DNA of 64,000 nucleotides. It comes from Cymbomonas tetramitiformis (lineage: Eukaryota; Chlorophyta; Pyramimonadophyceae; Pyramimonadales; Pyramimonadaceae). A model generated the notes under the pieces. The model saw only the letters and a list, made by a program, of their open reading frames with translations, did not search any database and was not told where the DNA came from. Location of the stretch: positions 1-64,000 of the forward strand of contig LGRX02024524.1 in the NCBI GenBank assembly GCA_001247695.2, written 5' to 3'. Made by a program: the position numbers and the translations under genes. Positions 54,465-63,200 of the stretch are shown here, piece after piece (within the stretch, counting starts at the first letter, position 1; each line of letters starts with the position of its first letter).

Positions 54465-55952
54465 ATGTCTGTGCATCCGCAATCTCATGCGACATGTATG
54501 CAAGCATATGTTGGTCCTTCGGAAGAATACGGGCAGTATTCCGACACCTCTAACGAAGACCCAAGCGACACAGAACCGGACGATGACAATACGTCACCCT
54601 CATATTCTAGTGATGACAACAACAGTTCCCATGGTTCCCTCCCAGGCAAACTAAGGATGGCTAAGGGAAAAGGTAAAGGAAAAGAAAAAGTTCCATCCAA
54701 CCTCACAACCGCAGACGCAGACTCATTAAATGCGGTAGCCGCATCTGCAATCGCAGCTGAAGCCGCAGCCAAATCTGAACTTTTAGCAAAAATAAAAGTA
54801 TTAGAAACAGACTATAATAACTTAAAACAGGAATTACTGCTTGCACAACAAAATGCTGATGTAAATAAATTGATTTTACAACGAACAAGTGATGAACTGC
54901 AAGAAAGTAATCAGGAAGTTAAAAAATACGAAACTGGACTTCAAGAATCGCAGGAGTTGAACGCGGTACTCACGTCAGAGGTAGCCGAAGCAGAAAAAAA
55001 AATAGCTTCTGTGAGCGGTAATTTAACAGGCGCGAATGCCGCAAATACATCTTCCTTGGCTATCGCCGGATCGTCAACATCATCAACGGGCATAGCAGCA
55101 CAAGCACCATCCGCGCCAGCTACTGTATCACAAGCAGATTATGATACACTCAAACAACTCTACAACGAAGCAGAATTAACAAATACTCTTTACAAAGCGG
55201 AATATGAAACATCAAAACAAGAGAAAACAGAATGTTTTGCTAAAAATGCCGAATTTGAAATTGAGGTGCAAACATGCGCATCCAACTTGCAACTATCGAA
55301 GGCGACCAACGCGCTCCTCGACAAACGTCTTGAAAGCACCGTCGACGCTCGCGACCGCCTGCAGCGCGAGTACTACCTGCAGACCCGCAAGGTACAGACC
55401 CTGGCCAACGAGCTGCATACGTTGGCCCATTCGCACCATCCAGCGTTGTACCGCAAGATGCATTTGGGCGCGCTCGCCGCGCCGGCGAGCGTGCACTTGT
55501 GCTTCGCGCCGAGGATAGCGGCGGTCGACGAGGACGGCAAAGGCGTCGCGACATACGTCGACTGCAGCGACGCGCGCTCCGGCCGGGAGTTCGTGTGCGA
55601 CACCCAGAGCGACCTCCGGGAGTGCGTGCAAGCCTACGCAGCGCAGATTTACAAACGGGACAGCGCGAACCGTCCGACGATCGACCGTCTAGCCGACTCG
55701 CGCCACGTCGTGCTTGTCGCGCGCGCACCGCGGTACGCGGTGTTGCTGGCGCCGTCGTGCACCGCGAAACAGGCGGACGTGTTGGAGCGCTTGGCGCCGG
55801 AGGATCGTAACATAAACGACGCCGCGGACGACGGGCGGTACGCGCCTTGGAGCCGCGCGTGCAGCGAAATGTGGACGAAACGATATCAAGTCTTTGAACG
55901 CAAGCATCTGCCGTCGGATCTGCGAACCGCTCTGGCGGTTTTCTTTTCTTAG
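54465..55952 (+). CDS. mosaic coiled-coil protein, 495 aa
   Basis: A 495-residue protein of two parts. Residues 1-275, from AT-rich DNA, are an acidic Ser/Asp-rich start, a Lys/Gly-rich segment (KGKGKGKEK) and long coiled coils. Residues from about 276, from GC-rich DNA (after about 55290), are a helix (RLESTVDARDRLQREYYLQTRKVQTLANELH) and a globular domain of about 150 residues. The abrupt composition change suggests fusion of an island gene with a core-type domain. The C-terminal end and the following promoter were duplicated to 56998-57193. The function is unknown. Confidence 0.7.
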   Translation: MSVHPQSHATCMQAYVGPSEEYGQYSDTSNEDPSDTEPDDDNTSPSYSSDDNNSSHGSLPGKLRMAKGKGKGKEKVPSNLTTADADSLNAVAASAIAAEAAAKSELLAKIKVLETDYNNLKQELLLAQQNADVNKLILQRTSDELQESNQEVKKYETGLQESQELNAVLTSEVAEAEKKIASVSGNLTGANAANTSSLAIAGSSTSSTGIAAQAPSAPATVSQADYDTLKQLYNEAELTNTLYKAEYETSKQEKTECFAKNAEFEIEVQTCASNLQLSKATNALLDKRLESTVDARDRLQREYYLQTRKVQTLANELHTLAHSHHPALYRKMHLGALAAPASVHLCFAPRIAAVDEDGKGVATYVDCSDARSGREFVCDTQSDLRECVQAYAAQIYKRDSANRPTIDRLADSRHVVLVARAPRYAVLLAPSCTAKQADVLERLAPEDRNINDAADDGRYAPWSRACSEMWTKRYQVFERKHLPSDLRTALAVFFS

Positions 55953-55979
55953 ATTTGTAGTGTTTACGGCTGCGCATCA

Positions 55980-55987
55980 TATAAATA
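55980..55987 (+). promoter_or_regulatory. TATAAATA box for the gene at 56027
   Basis: TATAAATA 47 bases before the ATG at 56027. The same box is copied at 57147-57154 before the paralogue. Confidence 0.6.
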
Positions 55988-56026
55988 ACCGCATGCATAA
56001 CGTGGTAAAGCGTGACATGCACCATC

Positions 56027-56683
56027 ATGTCTATCGTTACGGATATGCCGCCGAAACAGCGTTGTTACATCGTAACAGTTGCAAACACCGATGCATCAAC
56101 TTTTAACAATACTAATGATACGCGTAGCGTGAGTACCAAGACGGAAGACAACACCGCACGCGTAGTAAATATCTCACACACAGAAAGTGAACCGGGATCT
56201 GACGGCACGGCGCGTTACGTGGCTTGCGTTGACGACGGTGACAACGAAACACACCCGTCAGTCGTGGATGCAGACACATTCGAGGACGCATCGTGTATGA
56301 CACAATGCGACATGGAAACCAACTGGCTAAAAGATCAATTAGAAGCTGCGCTTAAAGCAAAAGCTGATAAGGAACGTATTTTACAGGAAGCAGCACGAGA
56401 CTATAATAACTTTGAAGCCGAACATGATATAATCGTATATGAGGCCAATAATAACCTTACAAGGCTATATGAGGCCAATAATAACCTTACAAGGCTTAAA
56501 GAGGCACGCATAGTGACGGGCGCATTGCTGAAGTCAGAAATCGAAAATTTAACAAATATAATTTCGGAAAACAAGACGGAATTAGAAAAATTAAATTCTG
56601 AAAACGCCGAACGATCGCTATTTGATAGGTTAAATGAACTACTTGACATAATACGTAAAATTATAAAAAAAGATACAGTGTAA
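56027..56683 (+). CDS. coiled-coil protein with conserved N-terminal module, copy 1
   Basis: A 218-residue protein. Residues 1-80 (including RCYIVTVA, DNTARVV and RYVACVDD) match the product of 57194-57673. The rest is an AT-coded coiled coil with an internal repeat of YEANNNLTRL. The two paralogues diverge completely after about residue 90, as if a fixed head carries exchangeable coiled-coil tails. The function is unknown. Confidence 0.7.
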   Translation: MSIVTDMPPKQRCYIVTVANTDASTFNNTNDTRSVSTKTEDNTARVVNISHTESEPGSDGTARYVACVDDGDNETHPSVVDADTFEDASCMTQCDMETNWLKDQLEAALKAKADKERILQEAARDYNNFEAEHDIIVYEANNNLTRLYEANNNLTRLKEARIVTGALLKSEIENLTNIISENKTELEKLNSENAERSLFDRLNELLDIIRKIIKKDTV

Positions 56684-56760
56684 CTTCGTATTTTGTGGTA
56701 CTTTTATGTTCAAAATACATTTTAAATATAAATATACGCGAATAGTGCGCTTGCAGAATC

Positions 56761-56979
56761 ATGCTGCGCTGGCTTCGCGAAACCCCCGCCTCGGACGTGT
56801 ACGAGCTAGTGCTTAGCCGCGATCGCTACGAGGTCGAATTGCCCTGCTCCGACGCATGCTCCGCGCCTCTTAAGGCGTTTATCCACGCGAACCAAACGCA
56901 CGTGTTGAAAAAAAGGAAAAACAAAAAAAACACGCCCGTCGGGCGTATGAGTAAATTATTTTCCCCGGCCCTACTCTGA
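56761..56979 (+). pseudogene. truncated copy of the 57781 gene
   Basis: The first 47 codons are nearly identical to those of the intact gene at 57781 (MLRWLRETP to HANQTH). After base 56902 the match ends and an A-rich stretch with the ACGCCCGTCGGGCGT hairpin follows, giving a chance Lys-rich end and a stop. It is a broken copy. Confidence 0.8.
56905..56955 (-). repeat. hairpin and A/T-rich element, second copy
   Basis: An A-rich run followed by ACGCCCGTCGGGCGTATGAG, the reverse complement of the element at 44511-44555. It sits exactly at the junction where the duplicated genes are broken. Confidence 0.65.
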
Positions 56980-56997
56980 GCCGGGCGCGTGTCGCCA

Positions 56998-57120
56998 GAG
57001 GATCGAAACATAAAGTAGCCGCGCGTGCAGCGAAATGTGGACGTGACACTATCAAGTTTTTGAACGCAGACATCTGCCGTCGGAGCTGCGAACCGCTCTA
57101 GCGAATTTGTTTTCTTGGGT
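56998..57120 (+). pseudogene. duplicated 3' end of the 54465 gene
   Basis: Matches 55800-55945 (AGGATCG-AACATAAA, GCGTGCAGCGAAATGTGGAC, TATCAAG, CATCTGCCGTCGGA, CTGCGAACCGCTCT) with a deletion of about 25 bases and frame loss. The copied promoter of the next gene follows. Confidence 0.8.
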
Positions 57121-57193
57121 TTGCGATATTTACGGTTGAGCATACATATAAATAATTGCATGCATAACGTGATAAAGCTTGACACGCACCAGC

Positions 57194-57673
57194 ATGTCCG
57201 TCAATATGGACCTGCCGGAACGGCGTTGTTACATCGTGTCGGTCGCCGGAACCGATATATCTGCGAACAAAACCGATGATGGCGCGCGACAAATATACAC
57301 CGAAACCGACAACAACACTGCGCGCACAGTTACGATCGCACCCACCAACAGCATCTCGGAATCAGGGGCCGTCGTGCGCTACGTGGCTTGCGTCGACGAT
57401 AATGAAATATTATCAACATCGGATGAACCGCTAGGCGGGTCTGCGATGTTTATGCGTGATGTAATTTTGGAAAATGAACTTGATGCCTGCAAAAAAAAAT
57501 TAGATAAAACTTCAAAAAAAGCAAAGAAATTGAAGGACCGGCTTGATGCTAGCGAATCGAAATTTTATGACCTACTAGGCCGATACAATAAGCTCGCAGA
57601 GTTAAAGGGTGAGGAACTTGTCGAGTACGCAAATGCAATATTCGATGCAAACAGAGCAGGCAACGCGTCGTAA
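57194..57673 (+). CDS. coiled-coil protein with conserved N-terminal module, copy 2
   Basis: A 159-residue paralogue of the 56027 product. The shared head (RRCYIVSVA, TDNNTARTV, RYVACVDD) is followed by a different Lys/Leu/Asp coiled coil (KKLDKTSKKAKKLKDRLDAS). The TATAAATA box at 57147-57154 belongs to the duplicated segment. The function is unknown. Confidence 0.7.
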   Translation: MSVNMDLPERRCYIVSVAGTDISANKTDDGARQIYTETDNNTARTVTIAPTNSISESGAVVRYVACVDDNEILSTSDEPLGGSAMFMRDVILENELDACKKKLDKTSKKAKKLKDRLDASESKFYDLLGRYNKLAELKGEELVEYANAIFDANRAGNAS

Positions 57674-57780
57674 AGCTTTGGTAATAATGATATACATATA
57701 TATATATAAGAAACCTTTATTTATTTATATATATATATATATACGCGCCTTGATGAGGCAAACTGTTTTCGTGCAGCGAT

Positions 57781-58581
57781 ATGTTGCGCTGGCTTCGCGA
57801 AACCCCCTTCTCGGACGTGTACGAGCTAGTGCTTGGCCGCGATCGCTACGAGGTCGAATTGCCCTGCTCCGACGCATGCTCCGCGCCTCTTAAGGCGTTT
57901 ATCCACGCGAACCAAACGCACGCCGCACTCGTAGCGGCGGAAACCGACAGCGCAGCGTGCGCCCGGTATGCCGAATGCTGCTCAACGCTGGACTCGATCC
58001 TGACGCAGCAGCACGGTCCGGCGGGTAGTTTATGGGGGGTCTGCGTGCCCGCGCTTAACCCCGCGTACGTGCGCGCCTGCGGCAACCTCGCCCGCGTGCG
58101 CTGTACGGTGAACGCCTGGAGGTGCGGCCCGCGCGCGGTGTACGTCGCGCTGTGCGATCTCTGCGAGTGTATGTCTGCCGGAAACGCCTGCGGAGTTGCC
58201 ATGCAAGCCGTCGCGATGCAACGCGAGGTGATTCCGCGTATGACGGACGCGGCGTGGGAGCTGTGCATGGACATGGCGGCTTACGCCACCGCGGTAAACC
58301 TGATCGGCGTGACGGCTTGCGCGGTGCACATGGCCAGTTCCATCGCCCCGGATTGCGACTCGGAGCTCAAGCCATGGATGAACCGGTGGAAGCGAGCGTG
58401 TACGGTGTTGCAGCGCGCAGAACCCACTCATGCGGATTTGGATGCGAGCGCGTCCGATCACGCCCTGATGACGCGCGCAGCGCTGGGTGTGTCGGAGGTT
58501 ACCATCGCGTGCACCAACCGGTGCTTGGCGAGACTGCACGACGCACTGGCATCGGAGGTGCCGGTGATGCGCGATCGGTAA
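57781..58581 (+). CDS. hypothetical Cys-rich protein, 266 aa
   Basis: A 266-residue GC-coded protein with about 19 cysteines scattered through a helical, alanine-rich sequence. There is no signal peptide, so disulfides are not implied; a metal-binding or purely structural role is possible. The ATG at 57781 follows a long (TA)n tract (about 57727-57742). A truncated copy of its first 47 codons stands at 56761. The family is not recognised. Confidence 0.7.
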   Translation: MLRWLRETPFSDVYELVLGRDRYEVELPCSDACSAPLKAFIHANQTHAALVAAETDSAACARYAECCSTLDSILTQQHGPAGSLWGVCVPALNPAYVRACGNLARVRCTVNAWRCGPRAVYVALCDLCECMSAGNACGVAMQAVAMQREVIPRMTDAAWELCMDMAAYATAVNLIGVTACAVHMASSIAPDCDSELKPWMNRWKRACTVLQRAEPTHADLDASASDHALMTRAALGVSEVTIACTNRCLARLHDALASEVPVMRDR

Positions 58582-58639
58582 GAGACCGAGGTGCCAGGCG
58601 CTCGCATATGCGGCGATTTAGCGATCTCGTGGAGGATGG

Positions 58640-58647
58640 TATAAATA
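58640..58647 (+). promoter_or_regulatory. TATAAATA box for the interrupted gene at 58682
   Basis: TATAAATA about 42 bases before the ATG at 58682. Confidence 0.6.
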
Positions 58648-58781
58648 GAATGTTTGCATCGGGTAACACCTACACGGCACATGGGGTTGCACGCGGACAC
58701 GCTCGTGCATCGTGTGGATGCGGACCCGATACCCGCGCGCTCGCTGGTCCGCGGTATGGCGGTGCGCACCCTCAGCGGCGC

Positions 58782-58789
58782 CCCGGCGA
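58782..58789 (+). repeat. target-site duplication, left copy
   Basis: CCCGGCGA immediately before the element; the right copy is at 59079-59086. Confidence 0.85.
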
Positions 58790-59078
58790 CAGGGTAGAAG
58801 TCTTCCAAAAGTCTTTACGGCCCGTAAACTGTATTTCCTCTGGCCCGCTTTCGGCCAAAACGGTCAAGGACGAAAAATGCCCGCCGCAGGCGCTAAATTT
58901 TGAAATTAAGTATGGGGATTTGATAAAAAGTGGCATGAAATGCCTATATTTTTGGCCGAAGCTTGGCCGGCTCAAATTTTTGTGCGGCCCGGGGGCGAAA
59001 TCACCTTCGGCCCGATTTCGGCCCGGAGCGAGCTTCTGCGGCCCCGGGCCGGCCCGCCACGGTAAGACTTCTACCCTG
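58790..59078 (+). mobile_element. hAT-like non-autonomous element (MITE), 289 bp
   Basis: The element has perfect 15-base terminal inverted repeats, CAGGGTAGAAGTCTT and its reverse complement, and is flanked on both sides by the 8-base direct repeat CCCGGCGA. An 8-base target duplication with CAGGG-type termini is the hallmark of hAT transposons. It carries no transposase, and its interior has GGCC/TTCGGCC-type short repeats. Movement would need a transposase from elsewhere, most simply the host nucleus. Its perfect ends and duplication suggest a recent insertion. Confidence 0.9.
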
Positions 59079-59086
59079 CCCGGCGA
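59079..59086 (+). repeat. target-site duplication, right copy
   Basis: CCCGGCGA immediately after the element. Confidence 0.85.
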
Positions 59087-59804
59087 ACGTGGTGTGCGTG
59101 GTGCGCACGGACGTGTCGCTCGTACCGAACGGCTGTCGATTGGCAAACTGCGGCGACCGCCGCTGGATAAGCGAATACCACCCGGTGTGTAGAATAAGCG
59201 CGCAGCGCGCCACTCGATGGTGGCACGCCAGGGACACCGGAGACGTGCGTTCCACGCCCGAGTGCGCGCACGTCTACGACATCGTGCTGGATCACGAGCA
59301 CACTGTATGCGTCGGGACCGACCCGCTATTCGGCATCGCCACGCTCGGGCACAGGTTCGAAGACAACTGCGTGCAACACCCCTATTTCGGGAGCGATCGC
59401 ATTATCCAGGATCTAGCGCGGTTTCCGTCGTACAAACGGAACGGTCTGGTGGATCTTCGCGCAGACATGTTCGTGCGCGACAAGAGCCTCAACGTGATCG
59501 TGCGGATACAGAATAACGACGCGAGCTCGGGCTCGTGCACCCTCGCCTAGACGCGTCACGTTTTGCTGCATCAGAATTGGTTCGGATTTTTTGGCACGTT
59601 TTTTGAACCGGACGGAATCAGCGACAAAGAGAAGTGCTTGCATTTTGTGTTACAGATTACAGAAGGTGAAATAAGTACCGGCGGCGCGTTTGATAGACGA
59701 CCGTGAAAGCATAATACACATTTGCAAAATTTTGCACAAGTCGCTTCGCTTTCAATTACCAAAAGACAACCTTGAAATGCCATTCGGCGATGAATGACCA
59801 AAAT

Positions 59805-60104
59805 TTAATTTTGAGCGACACAGGCGCCCCCGCATTTTTCGATAAGCTCTTCCGTGGCGCTCAGGATGACCCGGCTGTCTTTTTCGATCGTTTGCATGTT
59901 CTCTTCGACGAACGACAGGGTCAACCTCTCAGAAGTTCCCAAATGAGCTGTTGGAACGCCCTGCAGCTCGAGCAGCATGGCCTTCGCGTTTTCGTGCATG
60001 CTGCTCAATTCGGTGTTTAGAGCGACGAATGCGCCGTTCGCGCGTTTCAGCAGCATCTCCTGCTTCATCAGTAGCTCATCGAGCGCTTTTAGCCTACGCT
60101 GCAT
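59805..60104 (-). CDS. small helical protein, 99 aa
   Basis: A 99-residue protein that is one long amphipathic helix-rich sequence with heptad-like Leu/Met positions (LKALDELLMKQEMLLKRANGAF) and a C-terminal Cys pair. It is a likely coiled-coil oligomer. The ATG at 60104 is preceded by a TATACATA-like box near 60128-60136. The GC-rich codon use supports it. The function is unknown. Confidence 0.6.
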   Translation of the reverse strand: MQRRLKALDELLMKQEMLLKRANGAFVALNTELSSMHENAKAMLLELQGVPTAHLGTSERLTLSFVEENMQTIEKDSRVILSATEELIEKCGGACVAQN

Positions 60105-60462
60105 CGGTCCTTGATTTCAAAACCTTTTGCCAGGGGTATGTATACCGTGCGCTCAGCAATCGCGGCGCGATAGCGTGCGATGAGGTCCGCATATACGTAT
60201 GCGCATGCGCTCGTTCGCCACGATCAACCCCGAATCGCTTCCGGCGTCGGCGTGTGCTTCATGTCGGCGGTAGCCACCTTATCCTCGATACCGTGCTTAG
60301 GCATAGTAAGCCTACCACGCGTATTCTTTTGTAAAACCGTGACCAGATCACAACAAACTCTCTCTCGACCGTCTTGTGTCTTTAATAGTTCGGGAACGAG
60401 CCTCGCGTTCTAGTCGACCGGATTTATGACGCCAACTGCACGCATCCGCGTCATCTAAAAAA
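60105..60462. other. intergenic region
   Basis: About 360 bases. A 26-codon minus-strand frame from an ATG at 60304 (MPKHGIEDKV) has good third-position bias and lies just upstream of the 59805 gene; it could be a short upstream exon or a peptide, but no splice junction convinces me. No promoter stands out. Confidence 0.3.
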
Positions 60463-60816
60463 ATGCTTTGCCTGACATGCCAAGGAGTCTCCGAACGTTG
60501 TCAACCGAAAAGACTTTGGTTTTGTTTTGAACCTCGCTTGCGCGAACAAAGTCTTAGCACGTGTGCTGTACTGTATGCGTCCACAAGACGACTCATCAAA
60601 CGCTGTCGGCCGAGGCTTAACCACCTCTACAAAGCGATGCCGGACCACGAGCACACCCTGTGCGTAAGCGACGACGCGCTGGCTGGGATGGCCACGCTCG
60701 GGGCGCGGCTGGAGGACAGCTCGCTGCCCCATTGGGAGCTTTACCTAGACACGCTTGCGCTTATGCAAGAAGGGCGATTTGCGCTGTATAAATACGACCC
60801 ACCGGCACGTACGTAA
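60463..60816 (+). pseudogene. paralogous fragment of the 58682 gene
   Basis: Codons from about 60625 onward (LYKAMPDHEHTLCVSDDALAG) match the right half of the interrupted gene at 58682-59550 (VYDIVLDHEHTVCVGTDPLFG). The frame is open upstream to an ATG at 60463, but that part does not match and includes a small inverted repeat (AAGACTTTG/CAAAGTCTT at about 60510-60555). There is no TATA box before it. It is either a short divergent gene or a remnant. Confidence 0.5.
60787..60794 (+). promoter_or_regulatory. TATAAATA box for the gene at 60835
   Basis: TATAAATA 41 bases before the ATG at 60835, lying inside the end of the preceding fragment. Confidence 0.6.
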
Positions 60817-60834
60817 CACGCACCGCGTCGCAAC

Positions 60835-61842
60835 ATGGCTCGAGTGTCTTCTTTGGGTGATGTGCAAAGTCTGCTCAAAATTATGCCGATGGTGCAAAAT
60901 GGGGCTCCAAATCAACGTGTGTTGTTTAGGACTCTCGTGGAGAACAACGTGTTGCCCAACACGGCGATGTACAACCAAGTACCGAGTACCGCCATGGTCA
61001 GTTGTATCGAAACGGTCAAGCACGCCATCCAAACGCTGTTGGAATGCGTGCAGCATTCCGCAAAAAGTGCTGCCAGCGTAGGCCCGTTGAACTTTGAGCA
61101 AGTCGACGCGTGCCGCGATCGGTTGCTTGTGTCGGTGGAGCAAATGGAGCGATGCATGCGCGCGTGCCAGACTCAGTTTCAGCACATGATCAAACTTGAT
61201 ACGGGTGATCGTGACGCGTTTCACGCCCACTTCGAGTTGCTTCGCGTACCCTTCAAAGCCGAGAAGGCCGCGGTCGACGGTTTATACGACTTTCACACAG
61301 CGATCGGCGACATGATCATGGCGATCAAAGCTATCGACGATGTGCTTGAGGGTATGGTTGTCGTGCCCGAGACCGTCTTAGCCGTGCGAGGCATGTGCTG
61401 CCAAGCGTTGCTAAGTCCGCACGTAACGGCAAATCAGCCGATCAGCGAAATCAGCACGATGATTTGGCAACTGACGTTGCAGTTTATGCTGAACGTTAAA
61501 GATCGTAGTTACGCGCCCGGTTTGACGCTCGCGCTCGGCCAGCTTATGCGCGCCGTCACAACTCTGCGAGCTTGCTTTGCGATGAAAGACGTGCACATGT
61601 CGTCTTTGATAAACGCGTGTCAGCTGCGCCAAACCGCTATCGCAACGATGGATCCGGATGTCATTTTACGGGTCGGCACTTTGAAGCCCTCACCCTCCGA
61701 CAATCACAGGCCTGATCAGATGATTATCAATGTCGGTGAGGACACAATTCAGCAAGCCTACAAGCATCTACGCAAGATATTTAGCGCCAATCCGGAGCAT
61801 TTTCCTACAGATTTTGCGTACTGCGTGGTGTTCCACGCCTAA
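60835..61842 (+). CDS. hypothetical helical protein, 335 aa
   Basis: A 335-residue, mostly helical protein rich in Met, Ala and Val, without signal peptide or membrane segments (helices such as SEISTMIWQLTLQFMLNV could be mistaken for one). Strong GC third-position bias and a perfect promoter make it a confident gene. A triplex or other capsid-associated role is conceivable from size, but there is no direct evidence. Confidence 0.75.
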   Translation: MARVSSLGDVQSLLKIMPMVQNGAPNQRVLFRTLVENNVLPNTAMYNQVPSTAMVSCIETVKHAIQTLLECVQHSAKSAASVGPLNFEQVDACRDRLLVSVEQMERCMRACQTQFQHMIKLDTGDRDAFHAHFELLRVPFKAEKAAVDGLYDFHTAIGDMIMAIKAIDDVLEGMVVVPETVLAVRGMCCQALLSPHVTANQPISEISTMIWQLTLQFMLNVKDRSYAPGLTLALGQLMRAVTTLRACFAMKDVHMSSLINACQLRQTAIATMDPDVILRVGTLKPSPSDNHRPDQMIINVGEDTIQQAYKHLRKIFSANPEHFPTDFAYCVVFHA

Positions 61843-62230
61843 AACCTTTAACGGTGGTCCGGGTCGATATCGACCCAAAGCCGTTCATACGATTCGTCAT
61901 GTTTATCCTTCCATATCTCGTACAGTGTTTACCGCATTCTGTATGATGGTAGCTCGCGGCTCTGGTTTTCACGTTGATCGAAGCACGTGCAAAGCTCGCG
62001 GACTGTCGACGGATGTAGCAACTATGGCAAACAATACGTAAACGCTTTGATGAAACGGCAGCATAGTTTTCGCTGATGCCTAAGCGTAAGACTCGGCCGC
62101 GGTGCGTGTGTCGTAAAATATTATTTTTATTTACATAACGGACAGCGCGTTAGCGCGTATACATACACACCCGTACACCGGGGGGGGCGGGGGGAAGTAC
62201 TACTATTGCGCTCAAAATTTGCGACCGCGT
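61843..62230. other. intergenic region with G-run
   Basis: About 390 bases without a supported gene. A strong G-run (GGGGGGGGCGGGGGG at about 62181-62195) and an AT-rich TATTTTTATTTACATAA stretch near 62120 lie shortly before the next ATG. Confidence 0.5.
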
Positions 62231-62743
62231 ATGCTTCGCGGACTGTCCGGAGCTCGCGGCTTAATTCCTCATGATGAAAACGACGACCCGCAACAGCGCT
62301 GGCGCGCTTTTATGAATCTGATGCGCCCGGAGCACGCGTTGCGTCCAAACGCGGATACGCGTGCCGTGCGATGGCACGCGCGTAGCGTGCTTGAAGGCCC
62401 CCATCGGCTGGACGCTGCGACCGTAAATTTTTTTGTGCACATGGCCCGCGCTGGGCATATCGTACTCGACACGCGCACGCGCGTCGCCGAGATGCGCGCC
62501 ATGCGCGCCTGTCAACGACTGGGCATGTCCGGCACAACGGCCGCCGCGTGCGTGCATTTCGTAAAACATTACGGAATGGCCGAAGAGGCTGCGCGGGCGT
62601 TTGCCGAAGGGGTGCAGGGTGGGTGCAGCGTCACGACGACGCGAATCTGCGCAGAAGCGCTCCTGCGCGCCCGCGAGGCCTGCATCGCAGCGGCCACCCA
62701 GGAGGATGCTGCGTGCGCGGAGGTTCTTTTCGAGTGCATGTGA
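62231..62743 (+). CDS. hypothetical alanine-rich helical protein, 170 aa
   Basis: A 170-residue protein rich in Ala, Arg and His with several Cys residues. It looks all-helical (VRWHARSVL, VHMARAGHIVL, AACVHFVKHYGMAEEAARAFAEG). The ATG at 62231 is used. It is convergent with the membrane protein gene at 62752. The family is not recognised. Confidence 0.65.
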   Translation: MLRGLSGARGLIPHDENDDPQQRWRAFMNLMRPEHALRPNADTRAVRWHARSVLEGPHRLDAATVNFFVHMARAGHIVLDTRTRVAEMRAMRACQRLGMSGTTAAACVHFVKHYGMAEEAARAFAEGVQGGCSVTTTRICAEALLRAREACIAAATQEDAACAEVLFECM

Positions 62744-62751
62744 GACGATGG

Positions 62752-63084
62752 TCACAGGCGCATTTTGTGGGGTCGGCGTAAACGATCGGACGCCATGCAC
62801 GCTAGTTCCGGCTGCGCGCCGTTTTGCTTCTGCTCCAGACTGTGCTCCAGCGTTTGCACGCCCCACACGTAAGCGCACCACAGTAAATATCCGCTCAACG
62901 TCCCCACCACGAAACGTAGCACCATCCCAAAATCGTGCCACGGGTAGGATTTCATCTGTTTATGCACCACAGGGACGATGGCGTTCGCGACGGAAAACGA
63001 AATGCTTATTTCCACAACCAGTTGGAACCGTTGCAGCGCCGTAAGCAGGAAAGTGGCGCGCAGCGATCGAACGCGCGGCTGCAT
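62752..63084 (-). CDS. small multi-pass membrane protein, 110 aa
   Basis: A 110-residue protein with hydrophobic segments at about 12-42 (LLTALQRFQLVVEISISFSVANAIVPVV) and about 55-75 (MVLRFVVGTLSGYLLWCAYVWG), most likely two membrane passes, and a polar C-terminal tail. The ATG at 63084 is used instead of the GTG one codon earlier. A (TA)n box at 63159-63166 is shared with the divergent gene at 63201. The function is unknown. Confidence 0.65.
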   Translation of the reverse strand: MQPRVRSLRATFLLTALQRFQLVVEISISFSVANAIVPVVHKQMKSYPWHDFGMVLRFVVGTLSGYLLWCAYVWGVQTLEHSLEQKQNGAQPELACMASDRLRRPHKMRL

Positions 63085-63158
63085 CACGATTGCGCGTTTT
63101 GGTCACACCGCCGACACCGCGCCGACCTCGCTGTCGTTTACGTACTACGGAGCGCGCG

Positions 63159-63166
63159 TATATATA
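63159..63166. promoter_or_regulatory. shared (TA)n box between divergent genes
   Basis: TATATATA between the ATGs at 63084 (minus) and 63201 (plus), 75 and 35 bases away. Confidence 0.45.
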
Positions 63167-63200
63167 CATACGAAGCGCAATTACGCCCACCGGGTCGCAG

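Larger units (their letters stand above)
58682..59550 (+). pseudogene. gene interrupted by a transposable element
   Basis: A promoter and ATG are followed by 36 clean codons (MGLHADTLV onwards) up to 58789. The element at 58790-59078 then brings a TAG three codons in. After the second target copy the same frame resumes at 59087 and runs to 59550 (VVCVVRTDVSL onwards to SCTLA). Counting one target copy only, the two halves are exactly in frame, so the intact form would be about 190 codons. A segment of the right half (DHEHTVCVGTDPLFGIATLG) has a paralogue at 60640-60816. The function is unknown. Splicing out the element is possible but not shown. Confidence 0.8.

Noticed and set aside
60224..60304. 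A 26-codon minus-strand frame with good codon bias
   Set aside because: Too short and no convincing promoter or splice junction; noted only in the intergenic entry.
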